A stretch of 64,000 nt of DNA from Roseivivax isoporae LMG 25204 (lineage in GTDB: Bacteria > Pseudomonadota > Alphaproteobacteria > Rhodobacterales > Rhodobacteraceae), in the NCBI RefSeq assembly GCF_000521865.1, contig NZ_JAME01000006.1, positions 116,708-180,707 of the forward strand. Direction: 5' to 3'. Shown piece after piece: positions 9,283 to 19,017 of this stretch. Both the position numbers and the translations under genes were made by a program. How positions within the stretch are numbered: the first letter of the stretch is position 1; each line of letters starts with the position of its first letter. The notes under the pieces were generated by a model. It saw nothing but the letters and a program-made list of their open reading frames with translations, was not told the origin of the DNA and did no database searches.

Positions 9283-9848
9283 GCCTCGCCCGGCAGGCGC
9301 CCTGCTCGCGCGCCCGCGCCTACCGCGACGCGGTGGCGCGGCGCCGCGCCTTCGCCCTGCCGGGTTACGAGACGCTGGCCGAGGCGGGCTTCGACGGCGA
9401 CTACGTGTCCCCGATCCAGATGAGCTCGGGCAACCTCTACGGGCCGATGATCCTGTCGAAGGACTGGCTCGACGCGCCGTCCGCGCGGGCGCACCGCCGC
9501 CGGCTCGCGCTCGCGGGCTACCTGCCCGAGACGCCGTTCAACCGGGTGCTCGACCGCGCGCTGGCGCTCGCCGGGCTCACCCGCGCCGACATCTACGTGG
9601 CGCCGGTCTTCTGCCTCCTGCCGCCGGTGCGCTCGCACCGGCTGCCCCTGGCGGATGCCCGCGCCTCGTTCGAGGCGGTCACCGGCTTCGAGCTCATGGG
9701 GCGCCGCCCGGTCGCCGCGGGCACCGACGCGCAGCGGGTGCTGCGGGCAGCCGGCGTCGCGCACGTGCCCACGATCCATCCGTCCGCGCGCGGCCTGCCC
9801 TTCGAGGACCGCGCCGTCCGCATCGCCCGCGCACTGGAGGCCGCATGA
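9279..9848 (+). CDS. Uracil-DNA-glycosylase-superfamily-like protein
   Basis: A 189-residue protein without a family I can name firmly. Several blocks resemble family 4/5 uracil-DNA glycosylases: a PIQMSSGNLYGPMILSKDW block where the catalytic loop would be, then FNRVLDRALALAGLTRADIYV, which fits the helix and strand before the family's second conserved segment, and a late HPSARG resembling the HPS leucine-loop motif. The family 4 iron-sulfur cysteines are absent. The GTG start overlaps the cupin stop (GTGA), and the stop overlaps the next ATG, so it is the middle gene of a tight trio. Function in base excision is unproven. Confidence 0.55.
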   Translation: MSLARQAPCSRARAYRDAVARRRAFALPGYETLAEAGFDGDYVSPIQMSSGNLYGPMILSKDWLDAPSARAHRRRLALAGYLPETPFNRVLDRALALAGLTRADIYVAPVFCLLPPVRSHRLPLADARASFEAVTGFELMGRRPVAAGTDAQRVLRAAGVAHVPTIHPSARGLPFEDRAVRIARALEAA

Positions 9849-10240
9849 CCCCCGAACTGACCGCGCTCGCGCTCGCCACCCTCCTGCAGGTGGTGCAGTA
9901 CGTGCTCTTCGCCGTGCCCGCGAACCGCGAGCTCGGCCCCGGCTACACCATGTCGGCGCGGGACCGGCCGCCCTCGCGCCCGCTCTCCGAGGGCACCGCG
10001 CGGCTGCAGCGCGCGCTCGGCAACCATTTCGAGGGGCTCATCCTCTTCTCGATCGCGGTCTTCCTGGTGACCTTCGCCGACAAGGGCAGCGCGATCAGCG
10101 CGCTCGCCGCCTGGACCTACCTCGCCGCGCGGCTGCTCTACGTCCCCGCCTACTGGCTCGGCCTCAGGCCCTGGCGCTCGCTGATCTGGGCGCTCGGGTT
10201 CCTCGCCACCGTGATCCTGCTTCTCTCCGCCCTCTTCTGA
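9845..10240 (+). CDS. MAPEG-family membrane protein
   Basis: The 131-residue product has four predicted membrane helices and the MAPEG pattern: an N-terminal helix, a polar loop with [31 protein letters not shown] in helix two (the N-H-x-E-type motif) and a tyrosine-containing [12 protein letters not shown] segment. MAPEG proteins include membrane glutathione transferases and peroxidases acting on lipid or xenobiotic substrates. Bacterial members are largely uncharacterised. The ATG overlaps the stop of the preceding gene. An exact 24-base repeat begins two bases after its stop. Confidence 0.85.
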   Translation: MTPELTALALATLLQVVQYVLFAVPANRELGPGYTMSARDRPPSRPLSEGTARLQRALGNHFEGLILFSIAVFLVTFADKGSAISALAAWTYLAARLLYVPAYWLGLRPWRSLIWALGFLATVILLLSALF

Positions 10241-10241
10241 T

Positions 10242-10265
10242 GCTTCTTCTTGGCGGAAATATCCC
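10242..10265. repeat. 24-base dispersed repeat, copy 1
   Basis: Identical over 24 bases to 49668-49691. Its core reads TTCTTGGCGGAAATATCC. It starts 2 bases after the MAPEG stop codon, and a short GC hairpin (GAGGGGC / GCCCCTC) follows about 30 bases later. Two exact copies, both in the 3' flank of a gene, suggest a genome-wide intergenic repeat family. Confidence 0.7.
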
Positions 10266-10337
10266 GGGGTGAATTGGCCGTCAGGCCAAGAGGGGCAGCG
10301 CCCCTCCCCCGTCAACCACAAGGAAAGGACCCCTCCC

Positions 10338-11726
<1,389 letters not shown>

Positions 11727-11731
11727 CGGAC

Positions 11732-11761
11732 GGCGCGCGCGGGGTCCGGCCCGCGCGCGCC
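11732..11761. terminator. 12-bp hairpin between convergent genes
   Basis: GGCGCGCGCGGG (11732-11743) pairs perfectly with 11750-11761 around a 6-base loop. It lies between the end of lpdA and the end of the minus-strand flavin-binding protein gene and could serve both. There is no T-run on either side. Confidence 0.5.
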
Positions 11762-12363
11762 TACCACATCCGCGGGCGCGCGCGCTCGGCGTAGTCCCGG
11801 TCGTAATCCTCGGCGTCGAAGGCGCCGTCCGCGGCCTCGCGGATCAGGCTTCCGGGGCTTGGCAGGTCCGCGCTGTCGTCGCGGCCCCAGATGCCGGAAC
11901 GCAGCACCGCCTTGGCGCATTGCACGTAGACCTCGCCCACCTCGACCACGATCACCGTGGCCGGCAGCCGGCCGTTCCGGTCGAAGCGCGCGCGCAGGTC
12001 CGCGTCGTCGGTGAGGAAGGCGCGGCCGTTCACCCGCACGACCGCGGTCGACCCCGACACCATGAACATGAGCGACACGCGCCCGTCCGCCACGATGTTG
12101 CGCAAGCTGTCGAGCCGGTTGTTGCCCGACCAGTCGGGGATCAGCACCGTGCGCGGGTCCGCCACCTCGGCCACCGGGCCGTCGTCGCCCCGCGGCGAGC
12201 CGTCGGTACCGCCGGGACCGACCGTCGACAGCACGCAGAACCGCGAGGCGGCGATCCAGCGTCCGTGTTCGGGGCCGATCCGGCGCGCCACCTTGCTCAG
12301 GGACGCGGGCACCGGGGCGCCGTAGAGCCCCTCGAGCGTTGCGATGTCATCGATCCTGCGCAT
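11761..12363 (-). CDS. Pyridoxamine 5'-phosphate oxidase-related FMN-binding protein (MSMEG_1061-like)
   Basis: The 200-residue product fits the split-barrel FMN-binding fold. RFCVLSTVGPGGTDGSPRGD is the typical phosphate and flavin contact segment near residue 42, LIPDWSGNNRLDSLRNI resembles the conserved N-R-x-D-S stretch of the MSMEG_1061 subfamily, and LMFMVSG and RVNGRAFLTDD are barrel strands. Substrate is unknown; relatives reduce flavins or F420-type cofactors. Its ATG lies inside the last 17 bases of the acyltransferase gene, so it is the last gene of a minus-strand operon with ftsE/ftsX. Confidence 0.8.
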   Translation of the reverse strand: MRRIDDIATLEGLYGAPVPASLSKVARRIGPEHGRWIAASRFCVLSTVGPGGTDGSPRGDDGPVAEVADPRTVLIPDWSGNNRLDSLRNIVADGRVSLMFMVSGSTAVVRVNGRAFLTDDADLRARFDRNGRLPATVIVVEVGEVYVQCAKAVLRSGIWGRDDSADLPSPGSLIREAADGAFDAEDYDRDYAERARPRMW

Positions 12364-13090
12364 GTTCAGCCTCCGTCAAGAGCCGGTCCGTGGCGCGCTC
12401 GATCTCGGTCTCGACGCGGGCCAGAAAGGTTTCGGGCGGGGTGTCGGCGGGGATGCGCGGCAGGAATTCCACCACGCCGAGACCCGGCCGCTTGAGGATC
12501 CCGCTCCGCGGCCAGAAGAGGCCGACATTGGTGGCGACGGGCACGCAATCCTGCCCGAGCTCGCGGAACAGGACCGCGGTGCCCACCTTGTAGGGGACGC
12601 GGGCATGCGGCGCGACGCGCGTGCCCTGCGGGTAGATCACCAGCTGGCCCGGATAGGCCCGGCCCTTCTCCACGTCGGCCACCATCTTGCGGATCGCCTG
12701 CCCGCGCTTGCCGCGGTCCACGGGCACGCAGCCGATGCGCCAGGCGTACTGGCCGATGGCCGGCGTCCAGAGCAGCTCGCGCTTCATGATGAACTTTGCC
12801 TGCGGCAGGACCGCGAAGATCATCATGATGTCGAGAAAGGACTGGTGCTTGGCCGCGACCAGCACCTCGTCCGTCGGGGGCGTGCCGCGGATCTCGGTGC
12901 GGATGCCGACCATCCAGCGCGCGGTCCACATGGCGTAGTACGCATAGGACCTGCAGGCGAAGCGCGCGACCCGCCGCGACACCAGCGCTCCCGGCAGGAG
13001 CACGATGCCCCAGAGTACCATGGCGACGGAGCCCTGCACCACGAAGATGAGCGATCGCAGCCATTGCAGGGCGGAGACGGGGCCAGTCAT
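12347..13090 (-). CDS. plsC: 1-acyl-sn-glycerol-3-phosphate acyltransferase
   Basis: Adds the second acyl chain to lysophosphatidic acid (phospholipid synthesis) at the inner membrane. The 247 residues carry the catalytic HQSFLD motif (His82 to Asp87, H-x4-D), the substrate-binding YPQGTR block near residue 152, and an N-terminal hydrophobic segment at 13-36. A longer open frame exists upstream, but the ATG at 13088-13090 starts the recognisable protein and overlaps the end of ftsX by four bases. Paralogues in this group may act on ornithine lipids, so the exact acceptor is uncertain. Confidence 0.88.
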   Translation of the reverse strand: MTGPVSALQWLRSLIFVVQGSVAMVLWGIVLLPGALVSRRVARFACRSYAYYAMWTARWMVGIRTEIRGTPPTDEVLVAAKHQSFLDIMMIFAVLPQAKFIMKRELLWTPAIGQYAWRIGCVPVDRGKRGQAIRKMVADVEKGRAYPGQLVIYPQGTRVAPHARVPYKVGTAVLFRELGQDCVPVATNVGLFWPRSGILKRPGLGVVEFLPRIPADTPPETFLARVETEIERATDRLLTEAEHAQDR

Positions 13091-13992
13091 GCGAGATCCC
13101 TCAGGACGCGGCGCGCGGCGGCGCGGGTGGCAAGAAGCGCGGTCGCCGCGGCGAGCGGCGGCACGAGGAGCGGCACGAGCCAGTGCCACCCGGCGAACCC
13201 CAGACCCGTCAGCACGCCGGCCGCGTCGCCCGTCCCCGGCAGGAGCGCCACGGCGAGAACGCCCGCGCCGGTCCCGGCGGCGGCACCGGCGAGCGCCCGC
13301 GCCGTGAAGCGGCGCACGAAGGCGCCCGCGATGTAGGCGTCGGTGGCACCGATCAGCCGCAGGACCGCGATGACCTGCGCATTGGCCGCGAGGGCCGCGT
13401 TGGCGGCGAGCGTGACCATGGCGGCCATCGCGCCGAAGATCAGCAGGAGCGCCATCCAGCCGAAGAGCCGGAGCCCGCCGGCTGCCGCGACGAGCGGGGC
13501 CCGCCAGCGGGCATGGTCGTCGAGCACCGCCCCCGGCACCTCGGCCGAAAGGCGCAGGCGCAGCCCGGCCGCGTCGTAGCCGTCCCCGGTTTCCGAGAAG
13601 GTGACGAGCCGCGGGATCGGCAGGCGGTCGACCGGGATGTCCGGCCCGAGCCACGGCTCGAGCAGCGCGCGCTGTTCGGCATCGTCGAGGGCACGCGCGC
13701 CGCTGACGCCCGGCGTCGTCTCGAGCACGCGCAGCGCCGCGGCAACCTGGCGGTCCATCTCCTCGGGCGCGGCCTGGATGCGCAGCGTCGCGCCGCGGGC
13801 AAGCTCCTCTCCCCACCGGTCGGCGAGGCGGCCGGCGGCCAGCGACAGCGCCAGCGCGAAGACCGCGAGGAACGCCATTGCGGCGGCGGCGAAGAGCGTG
13901 AGCCGCACGGTGAACCCCGCGGGCGGCACCACGCGGTCCGCGGCCGCGTCGCCCCGGGCCAGCGCGGCGAGCTGCCGGGCGAGCCCCTTCAC
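13087..13992 (-). CDS. ftsX: Cell division ABC transporter permease FtsX
   Basis: Membrane partner of FtsE in the divisome; relays ATP hydrolysis to periplasmic cell-wall amidase activation. The 301-residue product has a first membrane helix at about 26-52, a periplasmic domain to about residue 165, then three helices, the FtsX topology. The segment NAQVIAVLRLIGATDAYIAGAFVRRF is a typical cytoplasmic coupling region. The GTG start overlaps the ftsE stop (GTGA, 13989-13992). Sequence divergence is high, as is usual for FtsX in this order. Confidence 0.85.
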   Translation of the reverse strand: MKGLARQLAALARGDAAADRVVPPAGFTVRLTLFAAAAMAFLAVFALALSLAAGRLADRWGEELARGATLRIQAAPEEMDRQVAAALRVLETTPGVSGARALDDAEQRALLEPWLGPDIPVDRLPIPRLVTFSETGDGYDAAGLRLRLSAEVPGAVLDDHARWRAPLVAAAGGLRLFGWMALLLIFGAMAAMVTLAANAALAANAQVIAVLRLIGATDAYIAGAFVRRFTARALAGAAAGTGAGVLAVALLPGTGDAAGVLTGLGFAGWHWLVPLLVPPLAAATALLATRAAARRVLRDLA

Positions 13993-14666
13993 AGGTCGGC
14001 CCCGGCAAGCTGCACGCGGCGGTTCGAGATCCGCAGGACGCGCGCCTGCACCTGCGACTTGGCCGACCGGATCAGCGCCAGGTCGTGGGTCGCGATCATC
14101 ACCGCCTTGCCCATGCGGTTGAGCTCCAGCAGCAGGGTCAGCAGGCGCTGCGACATCTCCCAGTCGACGTTGCCGGTGGGCTCGTCGGCGAGGATCGCGT
14201 CGGGCGACACGATGACCGCGCGGGCGAGCGCGGCGCGCTGCCGCTCGCCGCCCGACAGTTCGGGCGGCCGCGCCTCGGCACGGTGGGTCAGCCCGACCCA
14301 GGCCAGAAGCTCGGCCAGGTCCCGCCGCGCCGCTTGCCCGTCGAGCCCCGCGACCGTCAGCGGCAGCGCGACGTTGTCCGCCACGCTCAGGTGGTCGAGG
14401 AACTGGCAGTCCTGGTGCACCACGCCGATGCGCCGCCGGGCCGCCGCCACCCCGTCGCGGTCGAGCGCGAAGACGCTGCGGTCGAAGAGCCGCACCTCTC
14501 CGCCGGTGGGGCGCAGCGCGGCATAGCACAGCTTGAGGAAGGTGGTCTTGCCCGCGCCCGAGGGACCCGTGAGGAAGTGGAACGAGCCCGGTGCCAGCGC
14601 CAGCGTGATGCCGGTCAGGAGCTCTCCACCGCCGTAGGAATAGGCCACATTATCGAACGCGATCAC
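13989..14666 (-). CDS. ftsE: Cell division ATP-binding protein FtsE
   Basis: ABC ATPase of the FtsEX complex. The 225 residues contain Walker A GPSGAGKTT (Lys40), a Q-loop region (GVVHQDCQFL), signature LSGGERQRAALARA, Walker B AILADEPTGNVD and the switch histidine in MIATHDL. A GTG at 14664-14666 is chosen because it begins the canonical IAFDNVAYSYGGG strand. The ribosome site is weak (GGAA). It is the first gene of the ftsE-ftsX-plsC-flavoprotein operon and is divergent from the zinc-ribbon gene. Confidence 0.92.
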   Translation of the reverse strand: MIAFDNVAYSYGGGELLTGITLALAPGSFHFLTGPSGAGKTTFLKLCYAALRPTGGEVRLFDRSVFALDRDGVAAARRRIGVVHQDCQFLDHLSVADNVALPLTVAGLDGQAARRDLAELLAWVGLTHRAEARPPELSGGERQRAALARAVIVSPDAILADEPTGNVDWEMSQRLLTLLLELNRMGKAVMIATHDLALIRSAKSQVQARVLRISNRRVQLAGADL

Positions 14667-14887
14667 GAGAAATTCCGGGCTGGGAGGGACGGCACGCAGG
14701 AGGCCGCCGGGACGGGTCGCCCTGTTGTGCCCGAGCCTCGCACCGGTTTCAATGCGCGCACCGCCGTCCGAATGGGCTTTCGCGTGATCCGGCGGCAACA
14801 TAGATTCCCCCGAAGGACAGGCGACGCCGCGCCCCGGACGTGGGGGCGCGGAACGCGCCGGCACGAGGCGGGAGACGGGACGGGACG

Positions 14888-16003
14888 ATGCGGCTGATCT
14901 GCCCCAATTGCGACGCACAGTACGAGGTTCCCACCGCGGTGATCCCCGCGGGCGGGCGCGACGTGCAATGTTCGAATTGCGGCACCGTGTGGTTCCAGGC
15001 GCATCCCGACGATGCCCCGGACGCGGCCGATCCCGCCTCCGGTCCGGAGGAGATCGCCGCCGATCCCGTGGCCGAGCCGGTTGCGGAGGAACCCGACGCG
15101 CCTCCGCCGCCCGTCGCGGACGACGCACCGGAGACCCGGCCTGACGATGACGACGATCGGGACGACGCGTCTCGGGACGATGAGGACGAGGACGAGGGCG
15201 AGGACACGTTGCCCGCCCCCGTCGGCGCCCCTGGTCCGCAGCGGCGCCCGGCCGCGCGGCGCAGCCTCGATCCCGAGGTCGCGGAGCTTCTGCGGCAGGA
15301 AGCCGAATACGAGGCACGCCACCGCGCGGTCGATGCCGGCGGGATCGAGAGCCAGCCCGACCTGGGTCTCGACAACTGGCACGAGGACGACACCGCCCGC
15401 CGCGCCCGGGAATCCCGCGAGCGCATGGCGAAGATGCGGGGCGAGCCCGCTCCGGCCGATGCCCGCACGCGCGCCGCAGCCGCGGCCGCAGCGACCGGCG
15501 CCGTGGGCCTCGGGCGCGACTTCGACACCGGCGACACCGACCCGGCAGAGCCGCCCGCGGCGCAGCGCCAGCCCGAGCCGGATCCGCGTCCCGAACCGTC
15601 GCCGCAACCTGACCCCGCGCCGCGTCCCGATCCGGACGAGCCCGCGTCGGCGTCGAACGCGCCGCGGCGCGACCTCCTGCCCGACATCGACGAGATCAAC
15701 CAGACGCTGCGCGCCACCGACACGCGCCGGCCGATGGAGACCCCGCAGGGCCGCATGAGCGCCCCCGAGGACACGGACGAGGGCGGGTTCGGCCGCGGGT
15801 TCCTGACCGTCCTCGTGCTCGGCGCGGCGCTGATCGCGCTCTACGCCTACGCGCCGCGCATTGCCGCGGCGGTGCCTGCGGCGGAGCCGCCGCTCGCGGC
15901 CTATGTCGAGGCGGTGGACGGCGCGCGGACCTGGCTCGACGCGGCCGTGCGCGACCTGCTCGTGCGGCTCGACGCGCTCAGCTCCGAGGCCGGCGAGAGC
16001 TGA
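14888..16003 (+). CDS. MJ0042-type zinc-ribbon protein with C-terminal membrane helix
   Basis: The 371 residues begin with a zinc ribbon: CPNC (Cys5, Cys8) and CSNC (Cys28, Cys31) in the MJ0042 family pattern. A long acidic, proline-rich low-complexity region follows to about residue 295. One membrane helix (FLTVLVLGAALIALYAYAP) lies near residues 300-318, with a short C-terminal segment after it. Such proteins are often found beside ftsE in alphaproteobacteria; their role is unknown. Topology suggests a cytosolic zinc ribbon tethered to the inner membrane. The ATG is chosen because the ribbon starts at residue 2. Confidence 0.8.
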   Translation: MRLICPNCDAQYEVPTAVIPAGGRDVQCSNCGTVWFQAHPDDAPDAADPASGPEEIAADPVAEPVAEEPDAPPPPVADDAPETRPDDDDDRDDASRDDEDEDEGEDTLPAPVGAPGPQRRPAARRSLDPEVAELLRQEAEYEARHRAVDAGGIESQPDLGLDNWHEDDTARRARESRERMAKMRGEPAPADARTRAAAAAAATGAVGLGRDFDTGDTDPAEPPAAQRQPEPDPRPEPSPQPDPAPRPDPDEPASASNAPRRDLLPDIDEINQTLRATDTRRPMETPQGRMSAPEDTDEGGFGRGFLTVLVLGAALIALYAYAPRIAAAVPAAEPPLAAYVEAVDGARTWLDAAVRDLLVRLDALSSEAGES

Positions 16004-16019
16004 CACGCCCCGCGCAACG

Positions 16020-16053
16020 GAAAACGGCGCGCCCCGGGGGACGCGCCGTTTCC
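16020..16053. terminator. Bidirectional terminator between zinc-ribbon gene and atpF
   Basis: AAACGGCGCG (16022-16031) pairs perfectly with CGCGCCGTTT (16042-16051) around a 10-base loop. The A and T ends give a short U-run in either direction. It lies between two convergent genes. Confidence 0.7.
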
Positions 16054-16078
16054 TGTTCGCGGTGCCCGCAGGCGGTCG

Positions 16079-16639
16079 TCAGTTCAGGCGCTGCCCGACG
16101 ACGTCGATCGACGAATCCACCAGTTCCGACTGCTTCTCGGCGCCGATGCGGCGGCTCGCCACGTCGCGCGCGGCGGCGATCGCCACGGCGATGGCACGGT
16201 CGCGCACTTCCTTGACGGCGGCGGCCTCGGCCGAGGCGATCTGGTCCTCGGCGGCGGCCAGCCGGCGCTCGATCGACCGCTCGAGATCGGCCTTCGCCTG
16301 TTCGGCATTGGACCGTGCATCGTCGCGGGCCTGCGCCACGATGCGGTCGGCCTGCGCCTGCACCTCGCGGCTGCGGCGCTCGTAGGACGCCAGGAGGCTC
16401 TGGGCCTCCTCGCGCAGCGCCCGGGCCTCGTCTAGGTCCTTCTGGATGCCGTCTGCGCGCTGGTCGAGCATCTTGGCGATCATCGACGGCACGTTGAAGT
16501 ACATCAGCACGGCGATGAACAGGATGAACGCCAGCAGGACGATGAAGTCCGTGTTGTTCAGCGAGAAGAACGGCCCCGTCGCCGCCGCGGCGGGCGATGC
16601 CGCCGCAAGGGTCAGGGCAAGGGCTGCAAGTGTCCGCAT
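16079..16639 (-). CDS. atpF: F0F1 ATP synthase subunit b
   Basis: Peripheral stalk subunit joining F0 to F1. The 186 residues start with a signal-like hydrophobic stretch (ALALTLAAASPAAAA), then a membrane helix (IVLLAFILFIAVLMYFNVP, near 33-51) and a long charged coiled coil rich in Ala, Glu and Arg, as expected. It is the last gene of the F0 operon and starts 5 bases after the b' subunit gene ends. Confidence 0.92.
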   Translation of the reverse strand: MRTLAALALTLAAASPAAAATGPFFSLNNTDFIVLLAFILFIAVLMYFNVPSMIAKMLDQRADGIQKDLDEARALREEAQSLLASYERRSREVQAQADRIVAQARDDARSNAEQAKADLERSIERRLAAAEDQIASAEAAAVKEVRDRAIAVAIAAARDVASRRIGAEKQSELVDSSIDVVGQRLN

Positions 16640-16644
16640 GGTTC

Positions 16645-17196
16645 TCACCCCTTCAGCCGCTGGTCGACGGCACCGTCGAGTTCCGCCCGGTCCGCACCGA
16701 GCCCGAGCGCGCCCATGAACGCCTCGGCCGTATCCTTGGCGACCGCTTCCACGTTCTCGAGCGCGGACGCCCGGATCGCTGCGATCTGCTGTTCGGATTC
16801 GGCGGTCTTCGCGGCGATCTGCCGGTCCGCGTCCTCCTGGGCCTTGGCCACCTCGTCGCGGATCTCCGCGCGGGTTTCCTCGGCGATGCGCTGCGCCTCG
16901 GCGCGGGCATCGACGAGCGCCTTCTCGTAGGCCTTCTCGGCCTCCTCGGCCTGCCGCTTCAGATCCTCGGCCTTGGCCAGGTCGTTGCTGATCGTGCCCT
17001 GCCGCTCGGCGAGGATCGCCGCGATGCGCGGCAACGCCACCCGGCTCAGCACGAAGTAGATGGCCACCAGCGTGAGGATCAGCCAGAAGACCTGGTTGCC
17101 CACCCATTCGCCGCAGAGCTGCGGCATGCCGATGGCAGAGCCGTCCGGCCCGATGCACGCGCTGGCCAGTTCCTGGGCTATCGGTTCTTCCGCCAT
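16645..17196 (-). CDS. F0F1 ATP synthase subunit b'
   Basis: Second peripheral stalk subunit. Photosynthetic and many alphaproteobacterial enzymes use a b/b' heterodimer rather than b2. The 183-residue product has one membrane helix (NQVFWLILTLVAIYFVLSRVALP, near 34-56) followed by a long coiled coil (LAERQGTISNDLAKAEDLKRQ). It is longer at the N-terminus than plant-type b', with a GMPQLCGEWVGNQ segment common in Rhodobacteraceae. It lies between atpE and atpF. Confidence 0.92.
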   Translation of the reverse strand: MAEEPIAQELASACIGPDGSAIGMPQLCGEWVGNQVFWLILTLVAIYFVLSRVALPRIAAILAERQGTISNDLAKAEDLKRQAEEAEKAYEKALVDARAEAQRIAEETRAEIRDEVAKAQEDADRQIAAKTAESEQQIAAIRASALENVEAVAKDTAEAFMGALGLGADRAELDGAVDQRLKG

Positions 17197-17286
17197 GGCG
17201 TCCTCCGGTCAAACCTCATGTGTCGATGAACGGGCGGGCCGGGAGTCCGGCACCGCCCGCACGCAAGGATAACAGACGTGCGCCGA

Positions 17287-17511
17287 TCAGACGGCGAACA
17301 TCAGCAGGAGCGCGACCAGGAACGAGAAGATGCCCAGTGCTTCGGCGAACGCGATGCCGATGAAGAGCGTCGCGGTCTGCGATGCGGCCGCCGAGGGGTT
17401 GCGCAGGGCACCCGAGAGGTAGTTCGCGGCAACGTTGCCGACGCCGAGAGCTGCGAGGCCGCAGCCAAGACCTGCGAGGCCGGCGCCGATATGTGCGAGT
17501 TCGCCTTCCAT
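17287..17511 (-). CDS. atpE: F0F1 ATP synthase subunit c
   Basis: Forms the proton-driven rotor ring. The 74-residue hairpin protein has two glycine/alanine-rich membrane helices joined by the polar loop ALRNPSA, and the proton-carrying glutamate in the second helix ([13 protein letters not shown]). The length is typical. It lies between atpB and the b' gene; a gap of about 90 bases on each side allows separate translation at a high level, as ring stoichiometry requires. Confidence 0.96.
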   Translation of the reverse strand: MEGELAHIGAGLAGLGCGLAALGVGNVAANYLSGALRNPSAAASQTATLFIGIAFAEALGIFSFLVALLLMFAV

Positions 17512-17599
17512 GATGATGTCTCCTTACGAATTGGAAGTTGGCGTTCGTGGTCGTTCCGGCGCGGGCGCGCCGTCCAGCGAGGCGGATGCCCCGCAGGGA

Positions 17600-18376
17600 T
17601 CAGTGATGCGGATGAAGCGCGTCCTTGAGGTAGACGCAGGTCAGGATGGTGAAGACGTAGGCCTGGATGAAGGCCACGAGGATCTCGAGACCGTACATCG
17701 CGGTGATGGCGAGGACCGAGATCGGCGACACCGCGGCGATGGCCGCGAAGCCCGCGAAGACCTTGATCACCGCGTGGCCTGCCATGAGGTTGCCCGCAAG
17801 ACGGATGGAGTGGCTGACCGGGCGCACGAAGTACGAGATGACCTCGATCAGCGCGAGGACGGGCCGCAGCGCGAGCGGCGCGCTCGACACCCAGAAAAGC
17901 TCGAGGAATTTCGCGCCATGCTTGAGGAAGCCCAGCACGGTGACCGCGATGAACACGGCGAGCGCCAGCACCACCGTCACCGCGAAGTGCGAGGTGGTGG
18001 TGAACGCCATCGGCAGCAGCCCGAGGAAGTTCGCGAAGACGATGAACATGAACAGCGTCATGATGTAGGGGAAGTACTTCACACCGTCCTTGCCGGCGAC
18101 GTCCTCGACCATCTTGTAGACGAAGCCGTAGGCGAGCTCGGCCACGGACTGCATGCGGTTCGGCACGATGCCGCGGCGCGAGGTGCCGAGCACCATCAGC
18201 GCGATCACGCAGAGCACCGCGAGCGCCAGCCACAGCGTGACGTTGGTGACGGTGAAGATGCCCACGGCGCCGTCGCCGAAGAGCGGCTTCACGATGAACT
18301 GGTCCATCGGATGGAAGACGAGACCGCCGCCCTCTCCGTGGCCCGCCGCCTCAGCTCCGTGCGTTTCCGTCGCCAT
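17600..18376 (-). CDS. atpB: F0F1 ATP synthase subunit a
   Basis: Static proton channel of F0. The 258 residues include several membrane helices and the essential arginine in [14 protein letters not shown], along with [12 protein letters not shown] and the terminal [12 protein letters not shown] helix. Its ATG lies inside the last 26 bases of atpI, which suggests coupled translation. Length and motif order match the family. Confidence 0.96.
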   Translation of the reverse strand: MATETHGAEAAGHGEGGGLVFHPMDQFIVKPLFGDGAVGIFTVTNVTLWLALAVLCVIALMVLGTSRRGIVPNRMQSVAELAYGFVYKMVEDVAGKDGVKYFPYIMTLFMFIVFANFLGLLPMAFTTTSHFAVTVVLALAVFIAVTVLGFLKHGAKFLELFWVSSAPLALRPVLALIEVISYFVRPVSHSIRLAGNLMAGHAVIKVFAGFAAIAAVSPISVLAITAMYGLEILVAFIQAYVFTILTCVYLKDALHPHH

Positions 18377-18758
18377 GACCCTCGTCCTCGTCCTGCCCGG
18401 ACATCGCCCCGTCGGACGTGTCCGCGTTGTTCCCTGCCGCGGCCGCGTCGGCCTCGGCGATGCGTTTCCGCTGGAGCTCGTTCGCGCTGCGCACCATCGT
18501 CTGCACGCCGGCCACGAAGCCCAGCAAGGTGAAGATCACCATCAGGAAAGGCAGCGTGCCGAACAGCGTGTCCAGCCCGAAGCCGATCCCGAAGCCGATG
18601 CCCAGTCCGGCCACCAGCTCGATCACCATGCGCCAGGCAAGCTGCGCCTGACTGTAATGTTCCTCCTGGTGCGCCTTCGGAGGAGCCTTGGCCGCCTTCG
18701 CCGCGGCGATCCGCGCTTCGAGGGCGGCCAGCCGGGTCTTCTGGTCGGGGTCCGTCAC
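18351..18758 (-). CDS. atpI: ATP synthase assembly protein AtpI
   Basis: First gene of the F0 operon; helps assemble the c-ring. The 135-residue product has a charged N-terminus, two membrane helices ([23 protein letters not shown] and [18 protein letters not shown]) and an acidic tail. This is the AtpI/AtpZ-like pattern with a glycine zipper in the first helix. It starts with GTG. The F1 genes are not in this window, consistent with the split F0 and F1 operons of this family. Confidence 0.9.
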   Translation of the reverse strand: MTDPDQKTRLAALEARIAAAKAAKAPPKAHQEEHYSQAQLAWRMVIELVAGLGIGFGIGFGLDTLFGTLPFLMVIFTLLGFVAGVQTMVRSANELQRKRIAEADAAAAGNNADTSDGAMSGQDEDEGHGDGNARS

Positions 18759-18787
18759 GGCTGCGTCCCAGTCGGAGTGTTGCAGGT

Positions 18788-18816
18788 GTGCTATGCGGCA
18801 CCGGCGCCGGAGTCAA
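18788..18816 (-). promoter_or_regulatory. Candidate promoter of the F0 operon
   Basis: On the minus strand, TTGACT (complement of 18811-18816) is followed after 17 bases by TAGCAC (complement of 18788-18793). The start would fall near 18781, about 23 bases before the atpI GTG. Five of six bases match the -35 consensus; the -10 box is weak. Confidence 0.5.
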
Positions 18817-18958
18817 GCGCGCACGGCCGGAACGCAAAGCGCTGATATCATTTCATATTTATCGGGAGAACCCGGCAGGGCGGCGACCATGGCGCGGCGC
18901 TGCAGCCGCTCCGCACATTCAACCTCCTCGTTGAACATGGCGTGGCCGCCAGGGCATG

Positions 18959-18989
18959 AAAAAAGGGGCGCGACCAAGGCGCGCCCCTT
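18959..18989 (-). terminator. Intrinsic terminator of the OmpA-like gene
   Basis: A perfect 10-bp stem, AAGGGGCGCG (18963-18972) with CGCGCCCCTT (18980-18989), is followed on the minus strand by six T residues (18959-18964). It lies 29 bases past the stop of the minus-strand OmpA-like gene. This is a textbook rho-independent terminator. Confidence 0.9.
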
Positions 18990-19017
18990 CGGATTGTCTT
19001 CGACGATGCGACCGGGA

